64,000 nt of DNA, from contig CANMCD010000012.1 in NCBI GenBank assembly GCA_947496185.1, positions 62,001 through 126,000 on the forward strand. The letters are read 5' to 3'. This DNA comes from an uncultured Tenacibaculum sp. (GTDB taxonomy: Bacteria; Bacteroidota; Bacteroidia; Flavobacteriales; Flavobacteriaceae). How positions within the stretch are numbered: position 1 is the stretch's first letter; each line of letters starts with the position of its first letter. This document shows, one piece after another, positions 46,844 through 56,319 of the stretch. A program made the translations under genes and the position numbers. The notes beneath the pieces were generated by a model. That model saw only the letters and a program-made list of their open reading frames with translations. It did no database searches and was not told where the DNA came from.

Positions 46844-47445
46844 TGAGTTGGATCAAAATTATTTCTTTTGAAGAAGCAAAAGGGAAGCTCGAAAAATTGT
46901 ATAAAAAAGTCACGGGGCCAAAAAATAATGTAGATAATATCATGTTGGTACATGGTCTTAGACCTCATACAATGGAAGGGCATATGGCTTTGTATAAAAA
47001 TGTATTACATCATAGTAGTAATACATTACCAAAATGGTATTTGGAAGTTATAGGAGTCTATGTTAGTCGTCTAAACAAATGTGAATATTGTGTAGCGCAT
47101 CATTTTGCTGGTCTAAAAAGATTATTAAATGATGAAAAAAAAGCGTACCTTCTAAAAGAGGCTGTTGATAAAGATGCATTTAATGATTTGCTTAGTGAGG
47201 CTTATTTACAAGGATTGGATTATGCTAAAAAATTAACCTTAGAAGCAACTAAATTAACTGTCTCAGACATTGAAGCCATGCGTGACAAGGGATTGTCAGA
47301 TGGTGAGGTTTTAGAAATTAATCAAGTAGTTAGTTATTTCAATTATGCCAATAGAACGGTATTAGGGCTTGGAGTATCTACACAAGGAGATATTTTAGGG
47401 TTATCACCTAATAGCTCGGAAAATGACGATTGGAATCATCAATAA
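46843..47445 (+). CDS. AhpD/carboxymuconolactone decarboxylase-like protein
   Basis: A 200-residue all-helical protein with the redox-active AhpD-type motif Cys80-x-x-Cys83-x3-His87 (KCEYCVAHHFAG). It is of the peroxidase-related type and probably reduces peroxides or supports a redox partner. It follows the MlaD-like gene with a one-base overlap and precedes the HdrC-like gene by 16 bp, suggesting that the Fe-S proteins are partners. Confidence 0.88.
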   Translation: MSWIKIISFEEAKGKLEKLYKKVTGPKNNVDNIMLVHGLRPHTMEGHMALYKNVLHHSSNTLPKWYLEVIGVYVSRLNKCEYCVAHHFAGLKRLLNDEKKAYLLKEAVDKDAFNDLLSEAYLQGLDYAKKLTLEATKLTVSDIEAMRDKGLSDGEVLEINQVVSYFNYANRTVLGLGVSTQGDILGLSPNSSENDDWNHQ

Positions 47446-47461
47446 AACCAATTAATTATAG

Positions 47462-48778
47462 ATGGAAAATTATATATCAAACATATCTTTTGCAATAATT
47501 TTGATCGCTGGTGTCGGTTATTTCGTAAGAAATATTCAAAAGCTTATTAGGAATATAAAGCTAGGGAAAGATATTGATAGGAACGATAGAAAACCTGAAC
47601 GATGGAAGCGAATGGCTAAGATCGCTTTAGGCCAATACAAGATGGTTCGTCGTCCTGTATCAGGAATATTACATATCATAGTTTATATAGGTTTTATTCT
47701 TATAAATATCGAAATGCTCGAAATCGTTATAGATGGTTTGTTTGGAACACACAGAGTTTTTCAACCCATTTTAGGTAATGGTTTATATGGATTCTTGATC
47801 GGTACCTTTGAAGTTTTGGCCGTTTTGGTATTGGTATCAGTTATTATTTTTTGGTTTAGAAGAAATATTGAAAAAGTTAAACGTTTTTGGAATCCTGAAA
47901 TGAAAGGATGGCCAAAAAATGATGGAAATATTATTCTTTATTTTGAAATGGTATTGATGTCGCTATTTTTGGTTATGAATGCTACCGATACGCCTTTTCA
48001 AGAGGCTGGAGCAGGAAACGTTATTTCACAATTTGTAGCCCCGTGGTTTGAAGGCTTTTCAAATAATGAATTACATCTTATCGAAAAAACAGCATGGTGG
48101 TTACATATCGTAGGAATATTAATCTTTTTGAATTATTTATACTATTCGAAGCACTTGCATATACTTTTAGCTTTTCCGAATACTTTTTATGCGAATCTTG
48201 AACCAAAAGGAAAATTTACCAATTTAGCTTCAGTAACAAAAGAGGTAAAAATGATGATGGATCCTGATGCAGACCCGTATGCAATGCCAGAGGAAGGCAC
48301 AGAGGAAGAAGTGCCAGAAAAGTTTGGAGCCTCTGATGCTACAGATTTAAACTGGATTCAATTAATGAATGCTTATACCTGTACAGAATGTGGAAGGTGT
48401 ACTTCATCATGTCCTGCAAACTTAACGGGTAAGGCATTATCTCCGAGAGCAATTATGATGAAAACCCGTGATAGAGTAGAGGAGATAGGGCAAAATATTG
48501 ATGCGAATAATGGCGAGTTTAAGCCTGACGGTAAGCAGTTGTTGGATGACTATATTACCAGAGAAGAATTATGGGCTTGTACGAGTTGTAATGCTTGTGT
48601 ACAAGAGTGTCCTATAGGAATTGATCCTTTGTCAATTATTATGGATATGCGTCGTTATTTGGTAATGGAAGAGTCAGCAGCTCCTCAGGAATTAAATATG
48701 ATGATGACCAATATTGAAAATAACGGTGCACCATGGCAGTATAGCCAAATGGATCGATTGAATTGGAAAGACGAGTAG
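47462..48778 (+). CDS. Membrane 4Fe-4S dicluster protein (HdrC/GlcF-like)
   Basis: A 438-residue protein with about five membrane helices in the first 250 residues, followed by two 4Fe-4S clusters: CTECGRCTSSCPANLTGK and CTSCNACVQECPIGIDPLS. It resembles the membrane Fe-S subunits that pair with CCG-domain proteins in lactate, glycolate or heterodisulfide-type oxidoreductases. The substrate is not evident. Cotranscribed with the next gene (51-bp gap). Confidence 0.85.
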   Translation: MENYISNISFAIILIAGVGYFVRNIQKLIRNIKLGKDIDRNDRKPERWKRMAKIALGQYKMVRRPVSGILHIIVYIGFILINIEMLEIVIDGLFGTHRVFQPILGNGLYGFLIGTFEVLAVLVLVSVIIFWFRRNIEKVKRFWNPEMKGWPKNDGNIILYFEMVLMSLFLVMNATDTPFQEAGAGNVISQFVAPWFEGFSNNELHLIEKTAWWLHIVGILIFLNYLYYSKHLHILLAFPNTFYANLEPKGKFTNLASVTKEVKMMMDPDADPYAMPEEGTEEEVPEKFGASDATDLNWIQLMNAYTCTECGRCTSSCPANLTGKALSPRAIMMKTRDRVEEIGQNIDANNGEFKPDGKQLLDDYITREELWACTSCNACVQECPIGIDPLSIIMDMRRYLVMEESAAPQELNMMMTNIENNGAPWQYSQMDRLNWKDE

Positions 48779-48829
48779 AAAGGTATCTAATTAGAGTATA
48801 AAACGTAACAAAATAAAAGATAAAGAACG

Positions 48830-49609
48830 ATGAATGTACCAACAATGGCAGATATGATGGCACAAGGTAAACAACCAGAAGTGTTGTTTTGGGTCGGGGC
48901 TGCAGGAAGTTATGATGATCGAGCAAAAAAAATAACGAGAGCTTTTGTTAAAATTTTACATCAAGCAAAAGTTGATTTTGCCGTATTAGGTACTGAAGAA
49001 AGTTCAACAGGAGATGCTGCTAAAAGAGCTGGTAATGAGTTTTTGTTTCAAATGCAAGCAATGACTAATATAGAAATATTAAACGCTTATGAAGTAAAAA
49101 CTATTGTGACTTGTGATCCGCATTCTTTTAATACGTTTAAAAATGAATATCCAGAACTAGGTGGCGTGTATGAGGTATATCATCATACTCAATATATTAA
49201 TAAATTGATTACAGAAGATAGGTTGACTATTGATCAAGGTAATTTGAAACAAAAAAGAGTCACTTATCATGATCCTTGTTACCTTGGTAGGGCTAATGAG
49301 GTGTATGAGACGCCAAGAGCTTTGATACGTAAGCTAGGCGTTAAAATGAAAGAAATGAAGCGCCATAAATCAACAGCATTGTGTTGTGGAGCGGGAGGAG
49401 CGCAAATGTTTAAAGAACCAGAAAAAGGAGATAAAGATGTTAACGTATTACGAACAGAAGATGCGTTAGAAACAAATCCTCAAATTATAGCTACAGGCTG
49501 CCCGTATTGTAATACTATGATGACCGATGGAGTTAAGTTCAAAGAGAAAGAACAACAAATAGCGGTAAAAGATATTGCTGAATTGATAGCAGAAGCCAAT
49601 AACTTATAA
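48830..49609 (+). CDS. CCG-domain Fe-S protein (HdrB/LldE-like)
   Basis: A 259-residue protein with two cysteine-rich CCG-type regions: DPCYLGRANEVYETPR plus ALCCGAGGAQMF and ATGCPYCNTMMTDG. Such domains carry an unusual Fe-S centre and form electron-transfer subunits with HdrC- or LldF-type proteins. Its partner is the preceding gene. Lactate or glycolate oxidation, or electron transfer to menaquinone (the menA locus follows), are possibilities that the sequence does not separate. Confidence 0.85.
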   Translation: MNVPTMADMMAQGKQPEVLFWVGAAGSYDDRAKKITRAFVKILHQAKVDFAVLGTEESSTGDAAKRAGNEFLFQMQAMTNIEILNAYEVKTIVTCDPHSFNTFKNEYPELGGVYEVYHHTQYINKLITEDRLTIDQGNLKQKRVTYHDPCYLGRANEVYETPRALIRKLGVKMKEMKRHKSTALCCGAGGAQMFKEPEKGDKDVNVLRTEDALETNPQIIATGCPYCNTMMTDGVKFKEKEQQIAVKDIAELIAEANNL

Positions 49610-49710
49610 AAATCGTTAATACTTGCCTAAGGAATTGTTAAACAGTTTTTTCTAGGTGTTTAGGGAATGTTTTTTGTGTTCCGTATACAAGTAATTTTAA
49701 AAGTTTTTAT

Positions 49711-50127
49711 ATGAAATATTATTACTTGTTTTTAGTTTTAACTTCTAGTCTTTTTTTGTCGTGTGATGCGGGTCATTTTCCTGGTAGTATAAGGTATAAA
49801 GTATTTACAGATAATGGAAAACTAGTGGATGCTAAAGTTGTATCTGCTTATTATCCTTTTTGTGGAGATGTACAACGAAATTCTCATATAATGACAGGTT
49901 CTTTTTTTGAAGGGGAACTTTATAACCCTAATGATAATGAAGGAACTTTTAAAGTAGTATACTACGACGTATCCAATGGACAACAATCAGGATATCCTGT
50001 TACTATTGAAATTTATCACGATGAATATTTATTAGAAGAGCAACGTTTTTTTATTTATGCAAATCAACGAGAAGTGAGCTTACATGTTAATTTCAATTTT
50101 AATAATGAAGGAGACGACCTCTTTTAA
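49711..50127 (+). CDS. Small lipoprotein of unknown function
   Basis: A 138-residue protein with a lipoprotein signal (MKYYYLFLVLTSSLFLSC, lipobox FLSC, Cys18). The mature part is beta-rich with two phrases GSIRYKVFTDNGK and VYYDVSNGQQSGY; no known domain is recognised. It stands alone between the Fe-S pair and menA. Confidence 0.75.
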   Translation: MKYYYLFLVLTSSLFLSCDAGHFPGSIRYKVFTDNGKLVDAKVVSAYYPFCGDVQRNSHIMTGSFFEGELYNPNDNEGTFKVVYYDVSNGQQSGYPVTIEIYHDEYLLEEQRFFIYANQREVSLHVNFNFNNEGDDLF

Positions 50128-50167
50128 AATATACCTACTTTATTCGAATAAATAGGTTCATAATATG

Positions 50168-50175
50168 TACTTTTG
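50168..50175 (+). promoter_or_regulatory. -7 element of the menA gene
   Basis: TACTTTTG matches TAnnTTTG, 17 bp before the menA start. Confidence 0.55.
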
Positions 50176-50192
50176 AAACATTATTTTTTCGA

Positions 50193-51128
50193 ATGAGATA
50201 TTATATTAAAGCAGCGAGGTTGCGAACACTTCCGTTATCGGTATCAGGTATTATTGTTGGAGGTATCGTTGGTTTGCAGGATTATATGAAGTCGCTTCAT
50301 GGAGCTACCTATCAATTGCAATTTTCGGATATTTTAAACAACCCAATATTTTGGTTGGCTATCTTAACCACTATTGGATTTCAAGTATTGTCTAATTTTG
50401 CTAATGATTATGGTGATGGCATAAAAGGAACTGATCAAGATAGAACAGGAGAAGCCCGTATGGTCTCGTCAGGAAAAATTAGCCCTTCTCAAATGAAGTA
50501 TGTAATGGTTTTGACAGCAGTAATAACTTTTGTTATAGCCTTATTGCTTATTTATACATCTTTTGGCAAGGAGTATTTTTTGTATTCATTAGTTTTTCTA
50601 TGCTTAGGAGTTGCTTCGATTGTTGCAGCGATAAAATATACGGTAGGTAATGATGCATACGGCTATAGTGGATATGGAGATGTGTTTGTTTTTATATTTT
50701 TTGGTTTATTAGCTGTCATCGGAACTTATTTTTTATTTACAAAGCAGTTGCATTTCACAATATTCTTACCTGCTTTTACTATAGGTTTATTAAGTACAGC
50801 AGTCTTAAATTTAAATAATATGAGAGATCGAGTAAATGATGCAAAATCTGGCAAGCGTACATTGGTGGTTAAAATTGGTGCTGAGTTTGCTAAGTTTTAT
50901 CACTATTATTTGATCGGAGCTTCTTTTCTTTTTGCTTTATTATATACAGCCATTAAATTTACTTCAAGTTTTCAGTTTCTTTTTTTGATAGCCTATATTC
51001 CACTGATAAAGCATTTGTTTTTTGTGGTAAATAATAAAGACGAAGCTATGCTTGACGGAGAATTAAAAAAGGTTGCTTTGAGTACATTTTTATTCGCGAT
51101 TCTTTTTGGACTCGGACAAGTTTTATAA
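50193..51128 (+). CDS. menA: 1,4-dihydroxy-2-naphthoate polyprenyltransferase
   Basis: A 311-residue, nine-helix UbiA-family prenyltransferase that joins a polyprenyl chain to dihydroxynaphthoate in menaquinone synthesis. The Asp-rich substrate motifs are NDYGDGIKGTDQDR and, in the second half, NMRDRVNDAKSGKRTL. It is first in a six-gene row containing menC and menE, with short gaps of 2-23 bp. Confidence 0.93.
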   Translation: MRYYIKAARLRTLPLSVSGIIVGGIVGLQDYMKSLHGATYQLQFSDILNNPIFWLAILTTIGFQVLSNFANDYGDGIKGTDQDRTGEARMVSSGKISPSQMKYVMVLTAVITFVIALLLIYTSFGKEYFLYSLVFLCLGVASIVAAIKYTVGNDAYGYSGYGDVFVFIFFGLLAVIGTYFLFTKQLHFTIFLPAFTIGLLSTAVLNLNNMRDRVNDAKSGKRTLVVKIGAEFAKFYHYYLIGASFLFALLYTAIKFTSSFQFLFLIAYIPLIKHLFFVVNNKDEAMLDGELKKVALSTFLFAILFGLGQVL

Positions 51129-51151
51129 TTTTATAAAAAACTAATACAATA

Positions 51152-51829
51152 ATGAAAATTACTTTTTACGGACACGCGTGCTTTGGCGTTGAAATAGACG
51201 GAACTCATTTATTAATTGATCCATTTATTACAGGGAATCCAATGGCTTCTCATATAGATATTGAGAAAATAAAAGCGGATTATATTTTAATAACGCATGC
51301 ACATCAAGATCATGTGTTGGATGTAGAAAAAATTGCTGAAAAGACGAATGCGTTACTTGTCTCTAATTATGAAATCGTGATGTATTATGGTGCTAAAAAC
51401 TTACAAGGACACCCTGTAAACCATGGAGGAACATTCAAAACGGAAACTTTTTCAGCTAAATATGTAAACGCTGTACATACTTCTTCTTTTGCAGATGGAG
51501 CCTATGGAGGACAGCCAGGAGGTTTTGTAATTACCGCGGGAGATAAATCATTGTATATAGCAGGGGATACTGCTGTGACGATGGATATGAAGTTAATTCC
51601 GATGACAACGAAATTAACGGCAGCTATTTTACCTATTGGTGATACCTTTACTATGGGAGTAGCGGATGCAATTATCGCAAGTGATTTGGTGGCATGTTCG
51701 AATGTTATTGGGTGTCATTATAATACTTTTCCTCCGATAGAAATTGATACTGACAATGCTAAAAAACAGTTTGATAATAAGGGGAAAAAACTAACACTTT
51801 TGGAAATAGGAGACACGTTAAGTATTTAA
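51152..51829 (+). CDS. UPF0173 metal-dependent hydrolase
   Basis: A 225-residue metallo-beta-lactamase-fold protein of the UPF0173 family, with ligands in ILITHAHQDHVLDVEKI, GDTAVTMDMKLI and CHYNTFPP. Reaction unknown. Its regular place beside menA/menC in this group hints at a link to menaquinone, but that is positional inference. Confidence 0.9.
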   Translation: MKITFYGHACFGVEIDGTHLLIDPFITGNPMASHIDIEKIKADYILITHAHQDHVLDVEKIAEKTNALLVSNYEIVMYYGAKNLQGHPVNHGGTFKTETFSAKYVNAVHTSSFADGAYGGQPGGFVITAGDKSLYIAGDTAVTMDMKLIPMTTKLTAAILPIGDTFTMGVADAIIASDLVACSNVIGCHYNTFPPIEIDTDNAKKQFDNKGKKLTLLEIGDTLSI

Positions 51830-51838
51830 TATATTTCA

Positions 51839-52354
51839 ATGAAAACAGTAAAAATTATTTTAGGAATTATAGTGGTTTTATCTTTGTTGTTTTTTGGAAC
51901 AGGGATTGTTATTAAAGACATAAACTACACTTCGGAAGTAGCCATTGATGCCTCCATAGAAAAGACATTTGAGTTGTTTGATAACAATGATAATTTATCG
52001 AAATGGATTCCTGAAATAAAGGCTATAAAAACGATTAAAAAAGAAGAAGAAGTAATAGGAAGTACCTTTGAAGTTAAAGTAGAGAATCAAGGTAAAGAAG
52101 TAGTGTTTGAAGAAAAGGTGTTGAAATATGAACCTTATAAGAATGTCAAATTTTTATTTAAAGGGGGAAATGTACACAAGATAGATGATTATACTTTTAG
52201 TTTAAAGGAGGGAAAGACACATGTAAGGTTAACTTCAAAGTTTCAAACCGATAGTTTCATACTAGGCTGTATGCTTCCGTTTGTGAAGGGTAAATTGTCA
52301 CGTCAAGACCAACAGTATCTTGAAAACTTTAAAAATTTTGTAGAAAAGAAATAA
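51839..52354 (+). CDS. SRPBCC-fold protein
   Basis: A 171-residue protein with an N-terminal membrane anchor (about residues 3-25) and a START/SRPBCC-like lipid-binding fold (EVAIDASIEKTFELFDNNDN, KWIPEIKAIKTI). Such proteins bind hydrophobic ligands or act as polyketide-type cyclases. Enclosed between UPF0173 and menC, it may carry a menaquinone-pathway lipid, but function is unknown. Confidence 0.75.
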   Translation: MKTVKIILGIIVVLSLLFFGTGIVIKDINYTSEVAIDASIEKTFELFDNNDNLSKWIPEIKAIKTIKKEEEVIGSTFEVKVENQGKEVVFEEKVLKYEPYKNVKFLFKGGNVHKIDDYTFSLKEGKTHVRLTSKFQTDSFILGCMLPFVKGKLSRQDQQYLENFKNFVEKK

Positions 52355-52356
52355 GT

Positions 52357-53388
52357 ATGAAAGCTACTTATAAACAATATGTATTAAAATTTAAAAGGCC
52401 TAGTGGAACCTCCAGAGGTGTGTTAAAAACCAAAGAGACTTGGTTTTTAATATTAAAAGAGGAAGGACGAATCGGTATTGGTGAATGTGGACTTTTTAGA
52501 GGCTTGAGTATTGATGATAGACCTGATTATGAAGAAAGGTTACAATGGGTGTGTAAAAATATTCATAAGGGAGTAGCAGTATTATTACGTGAATTAGAAG
52601 AGTTTCCTTCAATTCAAATAGGGTTGGAACAGGCTTTTCTATCCCTTACAGGAAATAGGTATGACCTTTTTCCTTCAAAATTCACTCGAGGAGAAGAAAA
52701 TATACCCATCAATGGGTTGATTTGGATGGGAGAGGCGCCTTTTATGAAGCAACAGATAAAAGATAAATTAGCACAAGGTTTCACTACGATAAAAATGAAA
52801 ATTGGTGCAATTAATTTTGATACAGAATTGCGTTTACTGAAGTCCATTCGAGAAGAATTTTCTGCTAATGAAATAGCATTACGAGTCGATGCAAATGGCG
52901 CTTTTACTCCTCAAAATGCCCTAGAAAAATTAAAACGTTTATCAGCGTTAGATTTGCACTCAATTGAACAGCCTATTAAACAAGGACAATGGCAAGAGAT
53001 GGCAAACTTATGTGAGAAAACACCGTTGCCTATTGCCTTGGATGAAGAGTTAATTGGAGTTTTTACAGGAGAAAAGAAACGTAAATGTATTGAAACGATT
53101 CGACCGCAATACATAATTTTAAAGCCTAGTTTGATTGGTGGTTTTAGCGGAAGTGAAGAATGGATACGTATTGCCTGTTCTTACAATATAGGCTATTGGA
53201 TTACAAGTGCTTTGGAAAGTAATATTGGATTGAATGCCATTGCGCAATGGACATATAGCTTAGGAGATAAAAGTGTTCAAGGCTTAGGTACAGGAAGTTT
53301 GTTTACCAATAATATTGAAAGCCCATTGAGAGTAGTTAACGGAGAATTACAATATTGTCAAGAGGAAAAGTGGAGTTTTAGAATATAG
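52357..53388 (+). CDS. menC: o-succinylbenzoate synthase
   Basis: A 343-residue member of the enolase superfamily dehydrating SHCHC to o-succinylbenzoate. The catalytic lysines appear in TIKMKIGAINF and in IILKPSLIGGF; the metal ligands are in LRVDANGAF, SIEQPI and ALDEELIG. Starts 2 bp after the SRPBCC gene, and the next gene is 4 bp downstream. Confidence 0.93.
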   Translation: MKATYKQYVLKFKRPSGTSRGVLKTKETWFLILKEEGRIGIGECGLFRGLSIDDRPDYEERLQWVCKNIHKGVAVLLRELEEFPSIQIGLEQAFLSLTGNRYDLFPSKFTRGEENIPINGLIWMGEAPFMKQQIKDKLAQGFTTIKMKIGAINFDTELRLLKSIREEFSANEIALRVDANGAFTPQNALEKLKRLSALDLHSIEQPIKQGQWQEMANLCEKTPLPIALDEELIGVFTGEKKRKCIETIRPQYIILKPSLIGGFSGSEEWIRIACSYNIGYWITSALESNIGLNAIAQWTYSLGDKSVQGLGTGSLFTNNIESPLRVVNGELQYCQEEKWSFRI

Positions 53389-53392
53389 CGTT

Positions 53393-54346
53393 TTGAAAAT
53401 GGATTTTATACAGCAAGGGTTTAAAGGGAAAAGAGCATGGTATTTATATGGGATAGTAACAGTGCTAGTTTTTACTGCATGGCAGTTTATAGGTATGCTT
53501 CCACTACTAGTGACTATGTATATTATGTCGGATGATACAGCAATGTTTTCAGAAGCTTTAGAAAAAGACTTTACGGTTGTAGGAATGGATAATAATACGT
53601 ACTTCATCTTGGTTATTTTCTCTTTTTTTGTTGCTTTAGCTAGCCTGTTTATAGGCGTAAGAAAGTTTCATAAAAAACCGGCCAAAACAATTATTACCTC
53701 TCGTCATGATTTTGATTGGATGCGGTTCTGGTATGCGTTTAAAGTTTTCGGAATTGTATCGGTGTGTATTGTCGGTATTGGTATTTTACTAGCACCTGAA
53801 CACTACATATGGAACTTTAAGCCAGGACCTTTTTTCTCGTTATTGATGATTTCTATTTGTTTTTTACCGCTGCAAACAGGCTTTGAAGAGTTGTTATTTA
53901 GAGGATATTATATGCAAGGCTTTGCGATGTTATTTAAAAATAAATGGGCAGCTTTGTTACTAACTTCTCTTATTTTTGGGTTGATGCATGGAGCGAATCC
54001 AGAGGTAGCAGAATTAGGGTATATAACGATGGTTTTTTATATCGGTACGGGGTTGTTTTTTGGGATTGTAACCTTAATGGATGATGGTACAGAATTGGCA
54101 TTAGGATTGCATACTATAAATAATATAATTGCTGCAATCTTTGTGACTACTGATTGGACGGTTTTTAAAACAGATGCTTTATTTATAGATACTTCTGAAC
54201 CATCTATTCTAACAGAGATGTTTATTGTTGTATTTGTTGTTTATCCATTGTTATTGGTTGTTTTTGCTAAAAAGTTCGGCTGGTCAAATTGGAAAGATAA
54301 GTTGTTTGGAAAAGTGGTAAATCCAAATATTAAGTTACCTGTTTAA
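53393..54346 (+). CDS. CPBP family intramembrane protease
   Basis: A 317-residue, eight-helix membrane protein with the CAAX protease/bacteriocin-processing (CPBP) motifs: GFEELLFRGYYMQG (Glu-Glu and Arg), FGLMHGANPE and HTINN. Such proteases cut inside the membrane; bacterial roles include bacteriocin immunity and protein processing. It lies within the men row between menC and menE; no functional reason is seen. Confidence 0.9.
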   Translation: MKMDFIQQGFKGKRAWYLYGIVTVLVFTAWQFIGMLPLLVTMYIMSDDTAMFSEALEKDFTVVGMDNNTYFILVIFSFFVALASLFIGVRKFHKKPAKTIITSRHDFDWMRFWYAFKVFGIVSVCIVGIGILLAPEHYIWNFKPGPFFSLLMISICFLPLQTGFEELLFRGYYMQGFAMLFKNKWAALLLTSLIFGLMHGANPEVAELGYITMVFYIGTGLFFGIVTLMDDGTELALGLHTINNIIAAIFVTTDWTVFKTDALFIDTSEPSILTEMFIVVFVVYPLLLVVFAKKFGWSNWKDKLFGKVVNPNIKLPV

Positions 54347-54361
54347 CCTATTGAATTTGTC

Positions 54362-55441
54362 ATGCCAAGTCAAGAGATACATCCTAGTTTTCAGCTTAAC
54401 GGAAATTCATTTTTAACCCATAAAGCGTTAATAGGCTATTCAAAAAAGCTATCTGAAGAGGTATTCCGCTTTTTTTTAGATTGGTTTGATGAAAAGGATC
54501 ATATGATGGTTACCACTTCAGGTTCTACAGGTATTCCTAAAGCTATGAAGCTTAAGAAACAATTTATGATTAATTCAGCGAGGGCTACAGGGAATTATTT
54601 TTCCATAGGAAAAGAAACCAAAGCATTACTATGTTTATCAAACAATTTTATAGCAGGAAAAATGATGTTGGTGAGAGCGTTGACATTAGGTTGGCGTATA
54701 GATGTGATTGAACCAACGTCGACACCTCTAGAAAGTATAGAGGAAGAATATGATTTCTCCGCCATGGTACCGTTACAATTAAACTCTTCAATAAATAAGT
54801 TACATAAGATTAAAAAATTAATTGTTGGCGGGGGCTTTGTGTCTCGTGAATTGGAAGAAAAAATACAAGATGTTCCAACAGCTATTTATGCTACTTATGG
54901 AATGACAGAGACAGTAACACATATTGCTGTAAGGAAATTGAATCATAACAAGGAAAAAAATAGGGAAATACAAGCTTATAAGACCCTGCAAGATGTTACG
55001 ATAAATCAAGATGATCGAGGTTGTTTGGTTATCAATGCACCGAGTGTAACTGATGAAGAATTGGTAACAAATGATATTGTAAAATTATTATCAGAAACGA
55101 GTTTTCAGTGGTTAGGTCGTTATGATAATGTAATTAATTCTGGAGGGGTTAAATTATACCCAGAACAAATTGAAAAAAAATTATCAACAATCATACAACA
55201 ACGTTTTTTTATAACCAGTATTCCAGACGCGGTTTTAGGACAAAAACTTGTGCTAGCCATAGAAGGAATTAAGCAGGAGGCTGAATATAAAGATCTAATA
55301 AAACAGATCAACGTGTTAGACACGTTAAAACCCTATGAAAAACCTAAATCCCTGTATTATATTCCCCAGTTTTTTGAAACTCCTACACAAAAAATTCAAC
55401 GAAAAAGAAACAGGGAGTATATCCTAGCTCATTTGGATTAA
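54362..55441 (+). CDS. menE: o-succinylbenzoate-CoA ligase-like adenylating enzyme
   Basis: A 359-residue AMP-binding enzyme, short for the family (normally 450-550 residues) but usual for MenE in Flavobacteriia. The nucleotide loop is TTSGSTGIPKAMKLKK, the A5-like motif is YATYGMTETVTH, and the hinge Asp is in WLGRYDNVINSGGVKLYPEQ. It activates o-succinylbenzoate in menaquinone synthesis. The assignment rests on position next to menC and menA. Confidence 0.88.
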   Translation: MPSQEIHPSFQLNGNSFLTHKALIGYSKKLSEEVFRFFLDWFDEKDHMMVTTSGSTGIPKAMKLKKQFMINSARATGNYFSIGKETKALLCLSNNFIAGKMMLVRALTLGWRIDVIEPTSTPLESIEEEYDFSAMVPLQLNSSINKLHKIKKLIVGGGFVSRELEEKIQDVPTAIYATYGMTETVTHIAVRKLNHNKEKNREIQAYKTLQDVTINQDDRGCLVINAPSVTDEELVTNDIVKLLSETSFQWLGRYDNVINSGGVKLYPEQIEKKLSTIIQQRFFITSIPDAVLGQKLVLAIEGIKQEAEYKDLIKQINVLDTLKPYEKPKSLYYIPQFFETPTQKIQRKRNREYILAHLD

Positions 55442-55443
55442 GA

Positions 55444-56319
55444 TTAGAAGAAATCAAATGTGTGATGATGGTATCTGAATTGTCCATTACTTACTTTCAT
55501 AATACCTAGTTTGTCTGTATAGTTGAGGCTACTATTGTTAGCGTCTGTAATCCCCATCCAAGGTTCAAAACAAATAAAGGGCGTTCCTTCTTTCTTTGTC
55601 CAAAAAGCTAAAAAGTTCCAATCGGGTATTTCTAAATGTACACCATGATTATGTTTTTCAGATTTTAAAGAGACTTTTTTAGATGCTAATCCTTCAAATA
55701 TGATGGCATCGTTGATAAATAAGTCATAGGATAAAGGAAGTTTTTTTCCAAGAGCAATGCTTTTTATTTGGTTGTTTCTAAAGCCAGTTATCGGATCTAA
55801 TAACAGTTGTTTAGGAGTTTCTTCTTTTTCGAATTCAATATAATAATCCGAAAAATCAGTGTTTTCAAGTAAGGGACATTTTAAAGCAGGGTGTGCACCA
55901 ATCGTATAGAACATTGTCTCATCTCCTTGATTACCTACTTTATAAGTAACTGATAGTTTAGTATTGTCTAGTTGATATATGACTTGTAGTTTAAATTTAA
56001 AAGGAAAACTTACCAGTGTTTCATCAGTATATGAAAGTTCAAAAATTACTTCATTTTCAGTTTGTGAAATAATAGAAAATATCTGATCCCTAGCAAACCC
56101 ATGTTTAGATAATTCATATTCTCTGTTATGAAGGATGTAACGATCACTTTTTAAACGCCCTACTATGGGGAATAAAATTGGTGTGTGACGATTCCAATGT
56201 GTTGGATCACCATGCCATATATACTGAAGTTTTGTTTTTTTTGAGTATACTTTTGTTAGTTCAGCACCAAAACTTTTTAATTCAATTTGAAGGTATTCAT
56301 TTTCTAAAGTTACTATCAT
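55444..56319 (-). CDS. Aldose 1-epimerase family protein
   Basis: A 291-residue beta-sandwich protein of the galactose mutarotase family. Recognisable parts are NEYLQIELKSFGAELTKVY, RHTPILFPIVGRL, GAHPALKCPL (with active-site His) and FICFEPWMGITD. It probably interconverts anomers of a sugar or sugar phosphate. Its start directly abuts the stop of the deaminase gene upstream, so the two are cotranscribed. The 3' end comes within 3 bp of menE. Confidence 0.9.
   Translation of the reverse strand: MIVTLENEYLQIELKSFGAELTKVYSKKTKLQYIWHGDPTHWNRHTPILFPIVGRLKSDRYILHNREYELSKHGFARDQIFSIISQTENEVIFELSYTDETLVSFPFKFKLQVIYQLDNTKLSVTYKVGNQGDETMFYTIGAHPALKCPLLENTDFSDYYIEFEKEETPKQLLLDPITGFRNNQIKSIALGKKLPLSYDLFINDAIIFEGLASKKVSLKSEKHNHGVHLEIPDWNFLAFWTKKEGTPFICFEPWMGITDANNSSLNYTDKLGIMKVSNGQFRYHHHTFDFF

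Noticed and set aside
53393-54346. CPBP protease as the immunity or processing factor of the RiPP cluster
   Set aside because: It is 38 kb away and embedded in the menaquinone gene row, so a link is not supported.
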